A stretch of 64,000 nucleotides of DNA. Origin: Pseudomonas sp. N40(2020). Its GTDB lineage: Bacteria > Pseudomonadota > Gammaproteobacteria > Pseudomonadales > Pseudomonadaceae. Shown here piece by piece: positions 1 to 6,860 of the stretch (positions are counted from its first letter, which is position 1; every line of letters starts with the position of its first letter). The translations under genes and the position numbers were made by a program. The DNA lies in assembly GCF_014472415.1 (NCBI RefSeq), contig NZ_JACSZV010000028.1:1-64000 (forward strand), read 5' to 3'. The notes under the pieces were generated by a model that was not told the DNA's origin, did no database searches, and saw only the letters and a list, made by a program, of their open reading frames with translations.

Positions 1-70
1 GGCTGCGATCTTTTGATCTCGTTCTTGAAAAACAAAGTCAAAAGATCGCAGCCTGCGGCAGCGCCTACAG
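1..70. repeat. Intergenic inverted repeat, AAAAGATCGCAGCC family, cut by the window edge
   Basis: Arms at 1-16 and 38-53 are exact reverse complements (GGCTGCGATCTTTTGA and its complement). The right arm continues into CTGCGGCAGCGCCTACA. The same element recurs at 8818-8889 and 60435-60505. It lies just downstream of the minus-strand binding-protein gene that ends at 87, so it may also act as its 3' hairpin. Confidence 0.8.
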
Positions 71-86
71 GGGGTTGGCAGACGGA

Positions 87-1100
87 TTAGAGGTGGGAGC
101 TCACCTTGATAGCCACTTCTGCGGGCACCCAAAGTTTCCAGACCTGCGGCTGATCGCGCAAAAACGCCTCGGCCACCGCCCGCGGTTGCTGGCGTTTTTC
201 ACTCATCCCCGCCAGCGTCTGGTTGAGCAGATCAATCGGCAAATCGACTTTCTCAAAGAACGTCACCAGTTCCGGATACTGCGCCTTGAACGGCGCCGAC
301 ACGCCAATCGCCAGGCTTGCCGGCATCGAGCGGGTGCCCTTGGGATTCGGGTTATTGGCATCGGCGAGGGTCTTCCAGGCTTCGGCATCAAACGGCGGCT
401 CCTCGAGCTTCACCAGTTTGAAGCGTCCGAGCAGCGGCGTCGGCGACCAGTAGTAGAACAGCACCGGCTTACCCCGACGAATCGACGATGCCACTTCGGC
501 ATCCAGCGCCGCGCCGGAGCCGGTGCGAAAATTGACGAAGCTGTCATTCAGCGCATACGCCTTGAGCTTCTGGCTGTTGACGATCTCTGACGTCCAGCCG
601 GTCGGGCTGTTAAGAAAACGCCCTCGGCTCGGGTCTTCGGGATCGCGGAACACGTCTTTGTAGCGCGGCAGATCGGCTACCGATTTCAGTTCCGGCGCCA
701 GAGGTTTGATGCCGCGTTCCGGATCACCCTTGATCACGTATTCCGGCACCCACCAGCCTTCGGTGGCACCTTTGACCGTATCACCGAGGCCAAACACTTT
801 GCCTTCGGCGGCCGCTTTGACCCACGCAGGACTGCGCCCCGCCCACTCTTCGCCGATCACCTGAATGTCATTCTTTGCCAGCGCCGCTTCTAGGCTGACG
901 GTGCTGCCCGGCAGCGTATCGGTCGAATAGCCATAGCCTTTCTCGACAATCAGGCGCAGCACTTCAGTGATGAAACTGCCACTTTCCCAAGTGATGTCAC
1001 CGAAGTGGATCGGCGTGGTTTTCTCCGCCGCCGAGACCGCGCCGACACTCAGGCTCAACGCCAGTATTGAACCGCCGAGCAGGGTTTTGATCGATCTCAT
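87..1100 (-). CDS. Glycine betaine/proline-type ABC transporter substrate-binding protein
   Basis: A 337-residue periplasmic binding protein of the OpuAC type. It opens with a Sec signal peptide (basic MRSIK, a hydrophobic core, likely cleavage after AVSA near residue 24). The mature part is rich in paired aromatics typical of quaternary-ammonium binders: FGDITWESGS, EEWAGRSPAW, GWWVPEY and FYYWSPT. The start at 1100 is chosen because its ATG overlaps the TGA of the upstream sigma-factor gene (ATGA, 1097-1100), with AGAGG upstream; a longer frame runs to 1148 but would extend into the sigma gene. No permease or ATPase is in view, so it may be an orphan receptor or serve a transporter elsewhere. 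The ligand is inferred from family only. Confidence 0.85.
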   Translation of the reverse strand: MRSIKTLLGGSILALSLSVGAVSAAEKTTPIHFGDITWESGSFITEVLRLIVEKGYGYSTDTLPGSTVSLEAALAKNDIQVIGEEWAGRSPAWVKAAAEGKVFGLGDTVKGATEGWWVPEYVIKGDPERGIKPLAPELKSVADLPRYKDVFRDPEDPSRGRFLNSPTGWTSEIVNSQKLKAYALNDSFVNFRTGSGAALDAEVASSIRRGKPVLFYYWSPTPLLGRFKLVKLEEPPFDAEAWKTLADANNPNPKGTRSMPASLAIGVSAPFKAQYPELVTFFEKVDLPIDLLNQTLAGMSEKRQQPRAVAEAFLRDQPQVWKLWVPAEVAIKVSSHL

Positions 1101-1624
1101 GCAGACCTCTTGTCTTGTAGGAATTGGTTGGCGCTGTGGCGATCGCACAGCGCCTGGGAACGGGTCATGTACACGCTGACCGAGCGCTGGGAGATGCCCA
1201 GTTCGGCAGCGATTTGCGGGTAGGTCAGGCCGTCGATGCGCGCGAGCAGGAAGGTCGAGCGGACTTTGCCCGGCAACCGTTGCAGGCTGCGGTCGAGACG
1301 GCTCAGGGTTTGCGTCAGTTGCGCGATGTCTTCGGGCGAGGTGGCGTAATCCACATCAATCTGCTGTCGGTGCTGACGCTCGAGATCCGCGCGGCGCCAG
1401 CGCTGATAAAGCAGACGCTGCGCGATGGTGGTGAGCAAGGCTCGGGGTTCACGGAGCGCGGTCAGGCCGGTCGCTTCGAGCAGTTGCACGAAGGTTTCGG
1501 CGGCGATGTCTTCCACGCTTGCCGCATCGTGCAAATGACGGCGCAGGTACGTGCAAAGCCAGTGGTAATGGCTGCGAAAGAGGCCGTCCAGGTGATTGCG
1601 ATGGGATACGTCGGCGCCGGACAT
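1097..1624 (-). CDS. FecI-like ECF sigma-70 factor without an adjacent FecR
   Basis: A 175-residue extracytoplasmic-function sigma factor. Region 2 is visible near residues 10-50 (HLDGLFRSHYHWL, then DAASVEDIAAETFVQLLE) and region 4 near 118-158 (LPGKVRSTFLLARIDGLTYP, then an IAAELGISQRSVSVYM helix-turn-helix). This is the FecI/iron-starvation subfamily. The start at 1624 (MSGADVSH) follows a GGAGCC stretch; an upstream in-frame start at 1684 lacks sigma homology. The usual partner, a FecR anti-sigma gene directly downstream, is absent. The next gene is instead a periplasmic binding protein, overlapping by ATGA. No TonB receptor is nearby. What activates it is unknown. Confidence 0.88.
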   Translation of the reverse strand: MSGADVSHRNHLDGLFRSHYHWLCTYLRRHLHDAASVEDIAAETFVQLLEATGLTALREPRALLTTIAQRLLYQRWRRADLERQHRQQIDVDYATSPEDIAQLTQTLSRLDRSLQRLPGKVRSTFLLARIDGLTYPQIAAELGISQRSVSVYMTRSQALCDRHSANQFLQDKRSA

Positions 1625-1699
1625 AGGGGCTCCTGGGTTAGGGGTCGCTGAATGTCCGGTCGTCCGGTGGCGCGATCCTAGCAAGGCGACTTATGCATT

Positions 1700-1739
1700 A
1701 ATAATATTTAAATATTATTTTTATATTCGATTATCGAAT
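1700..1739. promoter_or_regulatory. Two AT-rich perfect palindromes before the sigma gene
   Basis: AATAATATTTAAATATTATT at 1700-1719 is a perfect 20-base palindrome. ATTCGATTATCGAAT at 1725-1739 is a second perfect one. They fill the space between the PhnD-like gene (stop at 1739-1741) and the sigma gene, in otherwise GC-rich DNA. They could be operator half-sites, a terminator for the upstream gene, or promoter DNA. The sequence alone does not decide. Confidence 0.5.
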
Positions 1740-2530
1740 TAGCGTAATTGGCCGTAGCCCAGTGCCTCGGCCTCTCGCTGGTAATCGAGCACGATCTGAT
1801 AGTCGCTTTCGCTGGCTGGCAGCACCTCGGCAAGACCCAGGGTCTGTGCGACGTCGGGAAGTTCGCTCAGAGACTGGTTCATGACCTGGCGCAACCGTTC
1901 AACCTGTTTGTCTGTCGCGGCGGCGACGGTAATGAACGGCAACGTCGGACTCAACGCACTGCGCGCCACCACGCGCAATCCGCTTACCTCCTCGGGTGCG
2001 TAATGGGCGAGACAGGCGTAGGTGACGCTGTCGATGGCCGCCAGATCGGCGCGACTGTACCGCAACCAGCGCAAGCTCTCGCGGTGGCCGCCGCTGATGC
2101 CGACCGAGGCGAAAAAACGCCCGTCCTGCTGCAATAGCGCCAGACGCTGACGCAGCAGGTTCATGCCGCTGTTGGAGTCTGCGCTGTTGATCACCCCGCG
2201 GCTGTGGCGAAAGTCCGCCAGGGTTTTGCGTGAGTCGTCGGCGCGACTGAGGATCAGGCTGCAATGGTTGCCGGCGCTGGCGTCGGGCAGTTCGTAGCGT
2301 GGGCGACCGACGATGCGGACCTGACCGCGCAGCAAGGTCATCAAGGGATAGCCGCAGGTTTGGGTCAGCAGTAGATCCGGTGATAACCACAGTTCGGGCA
2401 GCGACAGGCTTTCGGCGCTCAGACGCGAGTGGCCCAAATGGTCGAGGATGCGTTTGATCCAGCGGTCATTGGCCGCCCGGACTGGCTCCGGGGCGGTGTA
2501 CATCAGCAGTTCGATGTGGTGTTGGGTCAT
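1739..2530 (-). CDS. PhnD-like phosphate/phosphonate-type binding protein, no signal peptide
   Basis: A 263-residue protein of the PhnD-like family (PF12974 type). Family hallmarks are the NSADSNSGMNLLR stretch and the later GGHRESLRWLRYSRADLAAI segment, which matches the usual H-x2-S-L...G-x-AD-x-AAID pattern. The start at 2530 (MTQHHIELLMYT) is preferred; the frame could open at 2560, but that adds only MEFCCPGRMC. Neither start gives a signal peptide or lipobox, so the protein appears cytoplasmic, unlike transport-linked PhnD. It lies 55 bases downstream of the desaturase and 114 bases before the sigma gene, all on one strand. Ligand unknown; a sensor or enzyme-like role is possible. Confidence 0.75.
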   Translation of the reverse strand: MTQHHIELLMYTAPEPVRAANDRWIKRILDHLGHSRLSAESLSLPELWLSPDLLLTQTCGYPLMTLLRGQVRIVGRPRYELPDASAGNHCSLILSRADDSRKTLADFRHSRGVINSADSNSGMNLLRQRLALLQQDGRFFASVGISGGHRESLRWLRYSRADLAAIDSVTYACLAHYAPEEVSGLRVVARSALSPTLPFITVAAATDKQVERLRQVMNQSLSELPDVAQTLGLAEVLPASESDYQIVLDYQREAEALGYGQLR

Positions 2531-2585
2531 GCACATTCTTCCCGGACAACAAAATTCCAATGTGGGAGCGGTGGTGCTTTTGAAA

Positions 2586-3527
2586 TCAGTGAAACGGATG
2601 CTCGGGACTGTCGATCGGCCTCAACCCGTTCTGCCGCCACAACTGCCCATACCCCTGCACCAAAAAGCCGCCACTGCGCGCGATCCACTGCTCGCGATGC
2701 ATCCGATAAACCTGCGGCAAGTCGTACCACGCCAGCCCCGGCAAGTCGTGATGCACCAAATGAAAGTTGAGATTGAGAAACAGCCAGCGCCACGGCCACC
2801 CGGCCTCGTTGAGCACCGTGCGTTGCTCCGGTTGAGCGTGCGGGCGGTGTTCATAGTAGGAGCGAATCATTGCGATCGACAGCGCCGGCACACTGATCAG
2901 CAACAGGTAATGCCACACCGGCAACACACTGTAACGGGCGATGAGCCAGAGCATCAGCAGCGTGCAGGCACCATGGGTCAGCCACATTATCCAGGCTTGG
3001 CGTTCGCCGTTTTTCAACCGTTGCAGTTCTTCGCCGGCCAGTGCAAAAAGTCCCAGCGGTGCACCAATCACGAAACGGCCGATCACCGTTTTGTTCAACC
3101 AGTGCAGGCTGCGCTCGAACAAAGAACTGCCCTGCCAGCCTGCACTCGTCAGGTAACGACTTTCCGGATCGACACCGGGAACCGTCAGATCCTCATCGCG
3201 GTGATGCAACAAATGGCTGTCGCGATACAAGGTGTACGGATACCACACCGCAAATGGCGCGTAGCCGAGGATTTTATTGAAGAGGGTCGAGCGGGTCGGA
3301 TGACCGTGGAGCAACTCATGCTGCACCGACAGCCACAACACCAGCAGCGGGATCAGCAACACCGTGGTCAAGCCGCGACCGAGCCATTCGCTATTGAGGA
3401 TGATGGCGAACCAGCCGCCATACACGCCGATCAGCAACAGCCAGGTCGGCCATTCGGTGCGGGCGGTAAAGCGTTGACGCAGGGTTTCTATGTGTTGGCG
3501 ATGGGTGGCGTCGAAGTAATGGGCCAT
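2586..3527 (-). CDS. Membrane fatty-acid desaturase family protein
   Basis: A 313-residue integral membrane di-iron enzyme. Three histidine boxes are present: HELLHGH near residues 70-76, HLLHH near 105-109, and HLVHHD near 255. Hydrophobic stretches lie between residues 28-67 and around 150-210. The family inserts double bonds into acyl chains or hydroxylates related lipids; the exact substrate cannot be read from sequence. It is the first gene of a minus-strand run with the PhnD-like protein, the sigma factor and the betaine-type binding protein. Confidence 0.85.
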   Translation of the reverse strand: MAHYFDATHRQHIETLRQRFTARTEWPTWLLLIGVYGGWFAIILNSEWLGRGLTTVLLIPLLVLWLSVQHELLHGHPTRSTLFNKILGYAPFAVWYPYTLYRDSHLLHHRDEDLTVPGVDPESRYLTSAGWQGSSLFERSLHWLNKTVIGRFVIGAPLGLFALAGEELQRLKNGERQAWIMWLTHGACTLLMLWLIARYSVLPVWHYLLLISVPALSIAMIRSYYEHRPHAQPEQRTVLNEAGWPWRWLFLNLNFHLVHHDLPGLAWYDLPQVYRMHREQWIARSGGFLVQGYGQLWRQNGLRPIDSPEHPFH

Positions 3528-3639
3528 GTCGTTGCTCGGAACGGGAATCTTCTCCCTCTGTGCAACGGCAGCGGTAAATCTTGCAGATTATTTTCAGATT
3601 CAGGCAGGAGCCCGAGAATCGAGCTCCTGAGGGGCGTGA

Positions 3640-3750
3640 TCAATGGCCGAAAATGTCGACTTTCTTGGCTTTCTTTTCCGCACGTTTTTCAATCGCAGTC
3701 TTGGCCGGTTTCTTCTTCGCGGCTTTCTTTGAATCCATACCTTTGGACAT
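3640..3750 (-). CDS. Lysine-rich 36-residue micropeptide
   Basis: A short reading frame too small for usual ORF cut-offs. It starts MSKGMDSKKAAKKK, carries further Lys/Ala-rich sequence (EKRAEKKAKK) and ends VDIFGH. About 14 of 36 residues are Lys. The ATG at 3750 is preceded on the coding strand by GGAGACCCATC. The high charge suggests nucleic-acid or ribosome contact, but that is inference. It stands alone between the desaturase promoter region and the GNAT gene on the other strand. Confidence 0.6.
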   Translation of the reverse strand: MSKGMDSKKAAKKKPAKTAIEKRAEKKAKKVDIFGH

Positions 3751-3850
3751 GATGGGTCTCCACTCACAGGGCTGTAGGCTCAGGTATACACCTATCCCAA
3801 GGCGCGCGTTCTTTTATAATCGCCGCTTCCCTCACCGCCAGTCCGATCCC

Positions 3851-4258
3851 ATGCCCGATACCCAATACACACTGCTCGACGAGTCGCTTTGGCCGTTGAT
3901 GAACAAGTTTTACCGCAGCCACCAATCCTCGATGAAAGCCGTGCGCGAGGCGCAATTGTGGGTGGCGCGACGTGGCGACATTGTTGCGGCGTTGTGCTTG
4001 CGGCCGGTGGCGGGTGGGCGTTGGTTGACCGGGTTGTTTGTCGATCCGACGTGTCGTGAGCAAGGGCTTGCCGCGCAGTTGATCACGGCGGCAGTGAAGG
4101 ATGTGACAGAACCGGTGTGGCTGTTCTGTCATCCGGATTTGCGTGGGTTTTATGAGCGACGCGGATTCAGTATCGACCCTGCCCTGCCCCAGGCGATGGC
4201 GGAGCGCTTGAGCCGGTATGCGCGGAGCAAGCCGATGATTGCGATGGGGCGTTTATAA
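3851..4258 (+). CDS. GNAT-family N-acetyltransferase
   Basis: A 135-residue protein. The acetyl-CoA-binding motif A is visible as LFVDPTCREQGLAAQLITAA. It is followed by a beta strand VWLFCHPDLRGFYERRGF, the usual GNAT YERRGF ending. The start at 3851 (MPDTQYTLLDE) is chosen because the longer frame upstream (to 3581) runs through the micropeptide region and has no domain. Substrate unknown. It converges with def on the opposite strand. Confidence 0.8.
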   Translation: MPDTQYTLLDESLWPLMNKFYRSHQSSMKAVREAQLWVARRGDIVAALCLRPVAGGRWLTGLFVDPTCREQGLAAQLITAAVKDVTEPVWLFCHPDLRGFYERRGFSIDPALPQAMAERLSRYARSKPMIAMGRL

Positions 4259-4274
4259 GATCTTTTGATTGTTG

Positions 4275-4814
4275 CTAGTCGTCTGCGGCTGGATCGAGAT
4301 CCGGGAACATCACTTCGGTAAAGCCGAACTTGCTGAAGTCGGTAATCCGCGACGGATACAACCTGCCGATCAAATGATCGCACTCATGCTGCACCACCCT
4401 CGCGTGAAAACCTGCAGCCACGCGCACGATCGGCTGGCCTTTCGGATCAAAACCTTCGTAGCGAATTTGCTGATAACGCTCCACCGCACCACGCAATCCC
4501 GGCACTGACAGGCATCCTTCGAAGCCCTCTTCCGTCAATGGATTCAACGGTGTGATCAGCGGGTTGATCAAAATCGTCTGCGGCACCGCTTCGGCGTCCG
4601 GGTAACGCTCACTGTGCTCGAAACCGAAGATCACCAGTTGCAGGTCGACACCGATCTGCGGCGCGGCAAGGCCGACGCCGCCGACACTTTCCATGGTCTG
4701 GAACATGTCGTCGATCAGTTGCCAGAGTTCAGGGCTGTCGAACATCTCGGCTGGCACGGGTGGGGCAATACGCAACAGGCGCTCGTCGCCCATTTTGAGG
4801 ATTTCACGGATCAT
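4275..4814 (-). CDS. def: Peptide deformylase
   Basis: A 179-residue metalloenzyme removing the formyl group from the initiator Met of new proteins. All three motifs are intact: GVGLAAPQIG (46-55), EGCLSVPG with metal-ligand Cys101, and QHECDHL (142-148) with metal ligands His143 and His147 and catalytic Glu144. It starts 3 bases after the yihY stop, so the two are probably co-transcribed. It is not beside fmt, so it may be the second deformylase copy common in Pseudomonas; that is inference. Confidence 0.93.
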   Translation of the reverse strand: MIREILKMGDERLLRIAPPVPAEMFDSPELWQLIDDMFQTMESVGGVGLAAPQIGVDLQLVIFGFEHSERYPDAEAVPQTILINPLITPLNPLTEEGFEGCLSVPGLRGAVERYQQIRYEGFDPKGQPIVRVAAGFHARVVQHECDHLIGRLYPSRITDFSKFGFTEVMFPDLDPAADD

Positions 4815-4817
4815 TGA

Positions 4818-5768
4818 TCAGACTTCGTCAGTGTCCGGCTTGAGCGAGTGATCGCGGCCCAGGCCCGAGACGTGTTGTTTGGGATGTTCATCGAGTTCGC
4901 CGGGGACTTTCTCACCCGAATCCTTGCCTTCGCTGGACATGTGCTCAATCACCGCATTCATCTCGGCACCGAGCAACAGGACCGCAGCGGAGATATAGAA
5001 GTACAGCAACAGAACGATGATTGCACCGATGCTGCCATACATTGCGTTGTAGTTGGCGAAGGTTTTCACGTAGAACGCGAAACCCAACGAAGCGATGATC
5101 CACACCACTACGGCCAATACCGAGCCGGGTGTGATGAAGCGGAATTCCTGTTTGACGTCGGGCATCACGTAATAGATCAGTGCCACGGCAACCATCATCA
5201 GAATCACGATCACCGGCCAGCGCGCGATGGTCCATAGGGTGACGATAAATTCTTCCAGCCCCACCTGCGCCGCGATCCAGCCCATCACCTGCGGCCCAAG
5301 CACCATCAGCGCGGCAGCCACCAGGAGCATGCCGGCAATGCCGACGGTATAGAAAATCGACAGTGGAAACCGCTTCCAGATCGGGCGCCCCTCGACCACA
5401 TCGTAGGCCGCGTTCATTGCGCTCATCATCAGGCGCACACCGGCGGAAGCGGTGTAGAGGGCGATGACAATACCCACTGACAGCAACCCACCCTTGGACT
5501 GCTGCAATTGATCGATTACCGGGTTGACCTGCTCCAGCGCCTGCGGTGGCAGCACCAGCTCCGATTGCAGGCGCAGCCAGGAGAAAAAGTCCGGCAGGTG
5601 CAGGAAACCGATCAGGGCGATCAGGAACAAAATGAACGGGAACAGCGAGAACAGCATCTGGTAAGCCAGAGCCGAGGCGTACGTCGACATCTCGTCGTCG
5701 ACGAACTCAGTGACCGTGCGCACCATCACCCGGTGCAGGGGCAGACCTTTCATGTCCGGAAATATCAT
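4818..5768 (-). CDS. YihY/BrkB-family inner-membrane protein
   Basis: A 316-residue protein with about six membrane segments (for example ALAYQMLFSLFPFILFLIAL near the start and ASLGFAFYVKTFANYNAMYG later, a family signature region). The C-terminus is a charged cytoplasmic tail. The start at 5768 (MIFPDMKGL) has a good AAAGGAGA upstream; the frame extends seven codons further with no support. Once named ribonuclease BN, the family is now regarded as a membrane transporter-like family of unclear role. It is followed directly by def. Confidence 0.85.
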   Translation of the reverse strand: MIFPDMKGLPLHRVMVRTVTEFVDDEMSTYASALAYQMLFSLFPFILFLIALIGFLHLPDFFSWLRLQSELVLPPQALEQVNPVIDQLQQSKGGLLSVGIVIALYTASAGVRLMMSAMNAAYDVVEGRPIWKRFPLSIFYTVGIAGMLLVAAALMVLGPQVMGWIAAQVGLEEFIVTLWTIARWPVIVILMMVAVALIYYVMPDVKQEFRFITPGSVLAVVVWIIASLGFAFYVKTFANYNAMYGSIGAIIVLLLYFYISAAVLLLGAEMNAVIEHMSSEGKDSGEKVPGELDEHPKQHVSGLGRDHSLKPDTDEV

Positions 5769-5880
5769 TCGCGTCTCCTTTCGCCGCAATACAGGTTGAA
5801 GTCGTGGCGACTCAGGGGCCGTTTTTACATCACGGTAGCCTACTTGGCGACCAGTGGTGGGCCAGCGCAGGGCTTAGACA

Positions 5881-5906
5881 CAAAAACGGCCATCCTTGGA
5901 TGGCCG
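5881..5906 (-). terminator. Rho-independent terminator of the csbD-like gene
   Basis: Arms CGGCCATCC (5887-5895) and GGATGGCCG (5898-5906) form a tight stem. On the minus strand it is followed by a T run (AAAAA at 5882-5886 of the plus strand). It lies 25 bases past the csbD-like stop. Confidence 0.8.
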
Positions 5907-5931
5907 CTTCTGTTTTTCGTTCACAACGCAA

Positions 5932-6123
5932 TTACGCCTTGTCGACGGTTTTCTTCACTGCATCTTTGGCTTTGCCAACGGCTTGCTGGGCCTCGCCTTT
6001 TTTCTCTTGAATCTTGCCTTCAGCTTGCAGCTTGGTGTTGTCGGTGGCTTTACCGACGCCTTGTTTGACGTTGCCGACTGCTTCGTTGGCCATGCCTTTT
6101 ACTTTATCGCCTGTGCTACTCAT
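5932..6123 (-). CDS. CsbD-family stress protein
   Basis: A 63-residue hydrophilic protein (MSSTGDKVKGMANEAVGNVK...). It is built of Lys/Ala/Gly-rich amphipathic repeats such as KGMANEAVGNVKQGVGKATD and KGEAQQAVGKAKDAV. This is the CsbD-like family, general-stress proteins of unknown biochemical function. The ATG has a GGAGAAACACC leader. It is a single-gene unit with its own terminator. Confidence 0.85.
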   Translation of the reverse strand: MSSTGDKVKGMANEAVGNVKQGVGKATDNTKLQAEGKIQEKKGEAQQAVGKAKDAVKKTVDKA

Positions 6124-6321
6124 GGTGTTTCTCCTTGGTGCAATTAGGGGGAAAAGTCAGTACGTAATGATTGACCGGCGGGGTTTGCGGCGAGTTTCAT
6201 TTATTTTCAGCGGCTCATTTCGTCGCGGCGTGCAGGTTGGGCTTTATGTTTGAGAGCGTTGCCTTGAGAATGCGCTCCATATGGGCGCCATGCGCCAGAG
6301 AACCGATCCCGCAGGAATGTT

Positions 6322-6699
6322 ATGAAACTCGATAAAAAGCAGGCCATTGCCCGTCGAAACCAGGAACTGGGCGGCGCTGTGCTCGGCAGCAACAACTGCC
6401 ACTTCGCCGAACTGAACCGCAATCGCAACATCTGGTGGTTCGACCTGCCGGTGACGCGCCTGGCCGTTGGTCAGTACGAGTGGATTCACTTGTTGATGCA
6501 CACGCCGGCTACCGACGAACTGCTGCACTTGAAAGTGCCGACGGTGTTTCTGCGTGAAAAGCTCGAGGGTCTGGTGATTCGTAACGAGGGCAAGCGCAAA
6601 GCCGCGCTGAGCCTGGAGTTGAGTGCGGACAAGGATTCGTATCTGCAGGACATGCGTCCGGCGGGGACCAACGTGAACTTCGCGCCGTTTCGTCAGTGA
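6322..6699 (+). CDS. Conserved hypothetical protein
   Basis: A 125-residue soluble protein that I do not recognise by domain. It starts MKLDKKQAIARRNQELGGAV and has a dense aromatic and charged middle (NRNRNIWWFDLP, QYEWIHLLMHT). No signal peptide or membrane segment is seen. The ATG follows GCAGGAATGTT, a fair ribosome-binding site. It lies just downstream of the convergent fadD1. The position suggests the small conserved gene found next to fadD1 in other Pseudomonas; that is inference from gene order. Confidence 0.7.
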   Translation: MKLDKKQAIARRNQELGGAVLGSNNCHFAELNRNRNIWWFDLPVTRLAVGQYEWIHLLMHTPATDELLHLKVPTVFLREKLEGLVIRNEGKRKAALSLELSADKDSYLQDMRPAGTNVNFAPFRQ

Positions 6700-6704
6700 G
6701 ACTT

Positions 6705-6814
6705 GATCGTTCCCACGCTCTGCGTGGGAATGCCGCCTCGGGCGCTCCGCGACCACCACTGCAGGGACGCAGAGCGTCCCGGGATGCGTTACCACGCGGA
6801 GCGTGGGAACGATC
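6705..6814. repeat. Intergenic inverted repeat, GATCGTTCCCACGC family
   Basis: Outer arms GATCGTTCCCACGC and GCGTGGGAACGATC pair across about 110 bases. Inner copies of GGACGC/GCGTCC and TGCGTGGGA give secondary stems. Sister copies are at 19325-19426 and 49650-49754. Confidence 0.85.
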
Positions 6815-6827
6815 AAAGATCTTCAAT

Positions 6828-6860
6828 AAGAAGCCCCGCATCTGCGGGGCTTCTTGTTTT
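6828..6860. terminator. Terminator between the hypothetical gene and fadD1
   Basis: AAGAAGCCCCGCA and TGCGGGGCTTCTT (6828-6855) pair perfectly with a 2-base loop, followed by GTTTT on the plus strand. It ends the plus-strand gene and sits at the 3' end of the convergent fadD1 (stop at 6859). Confidence 0.85.
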
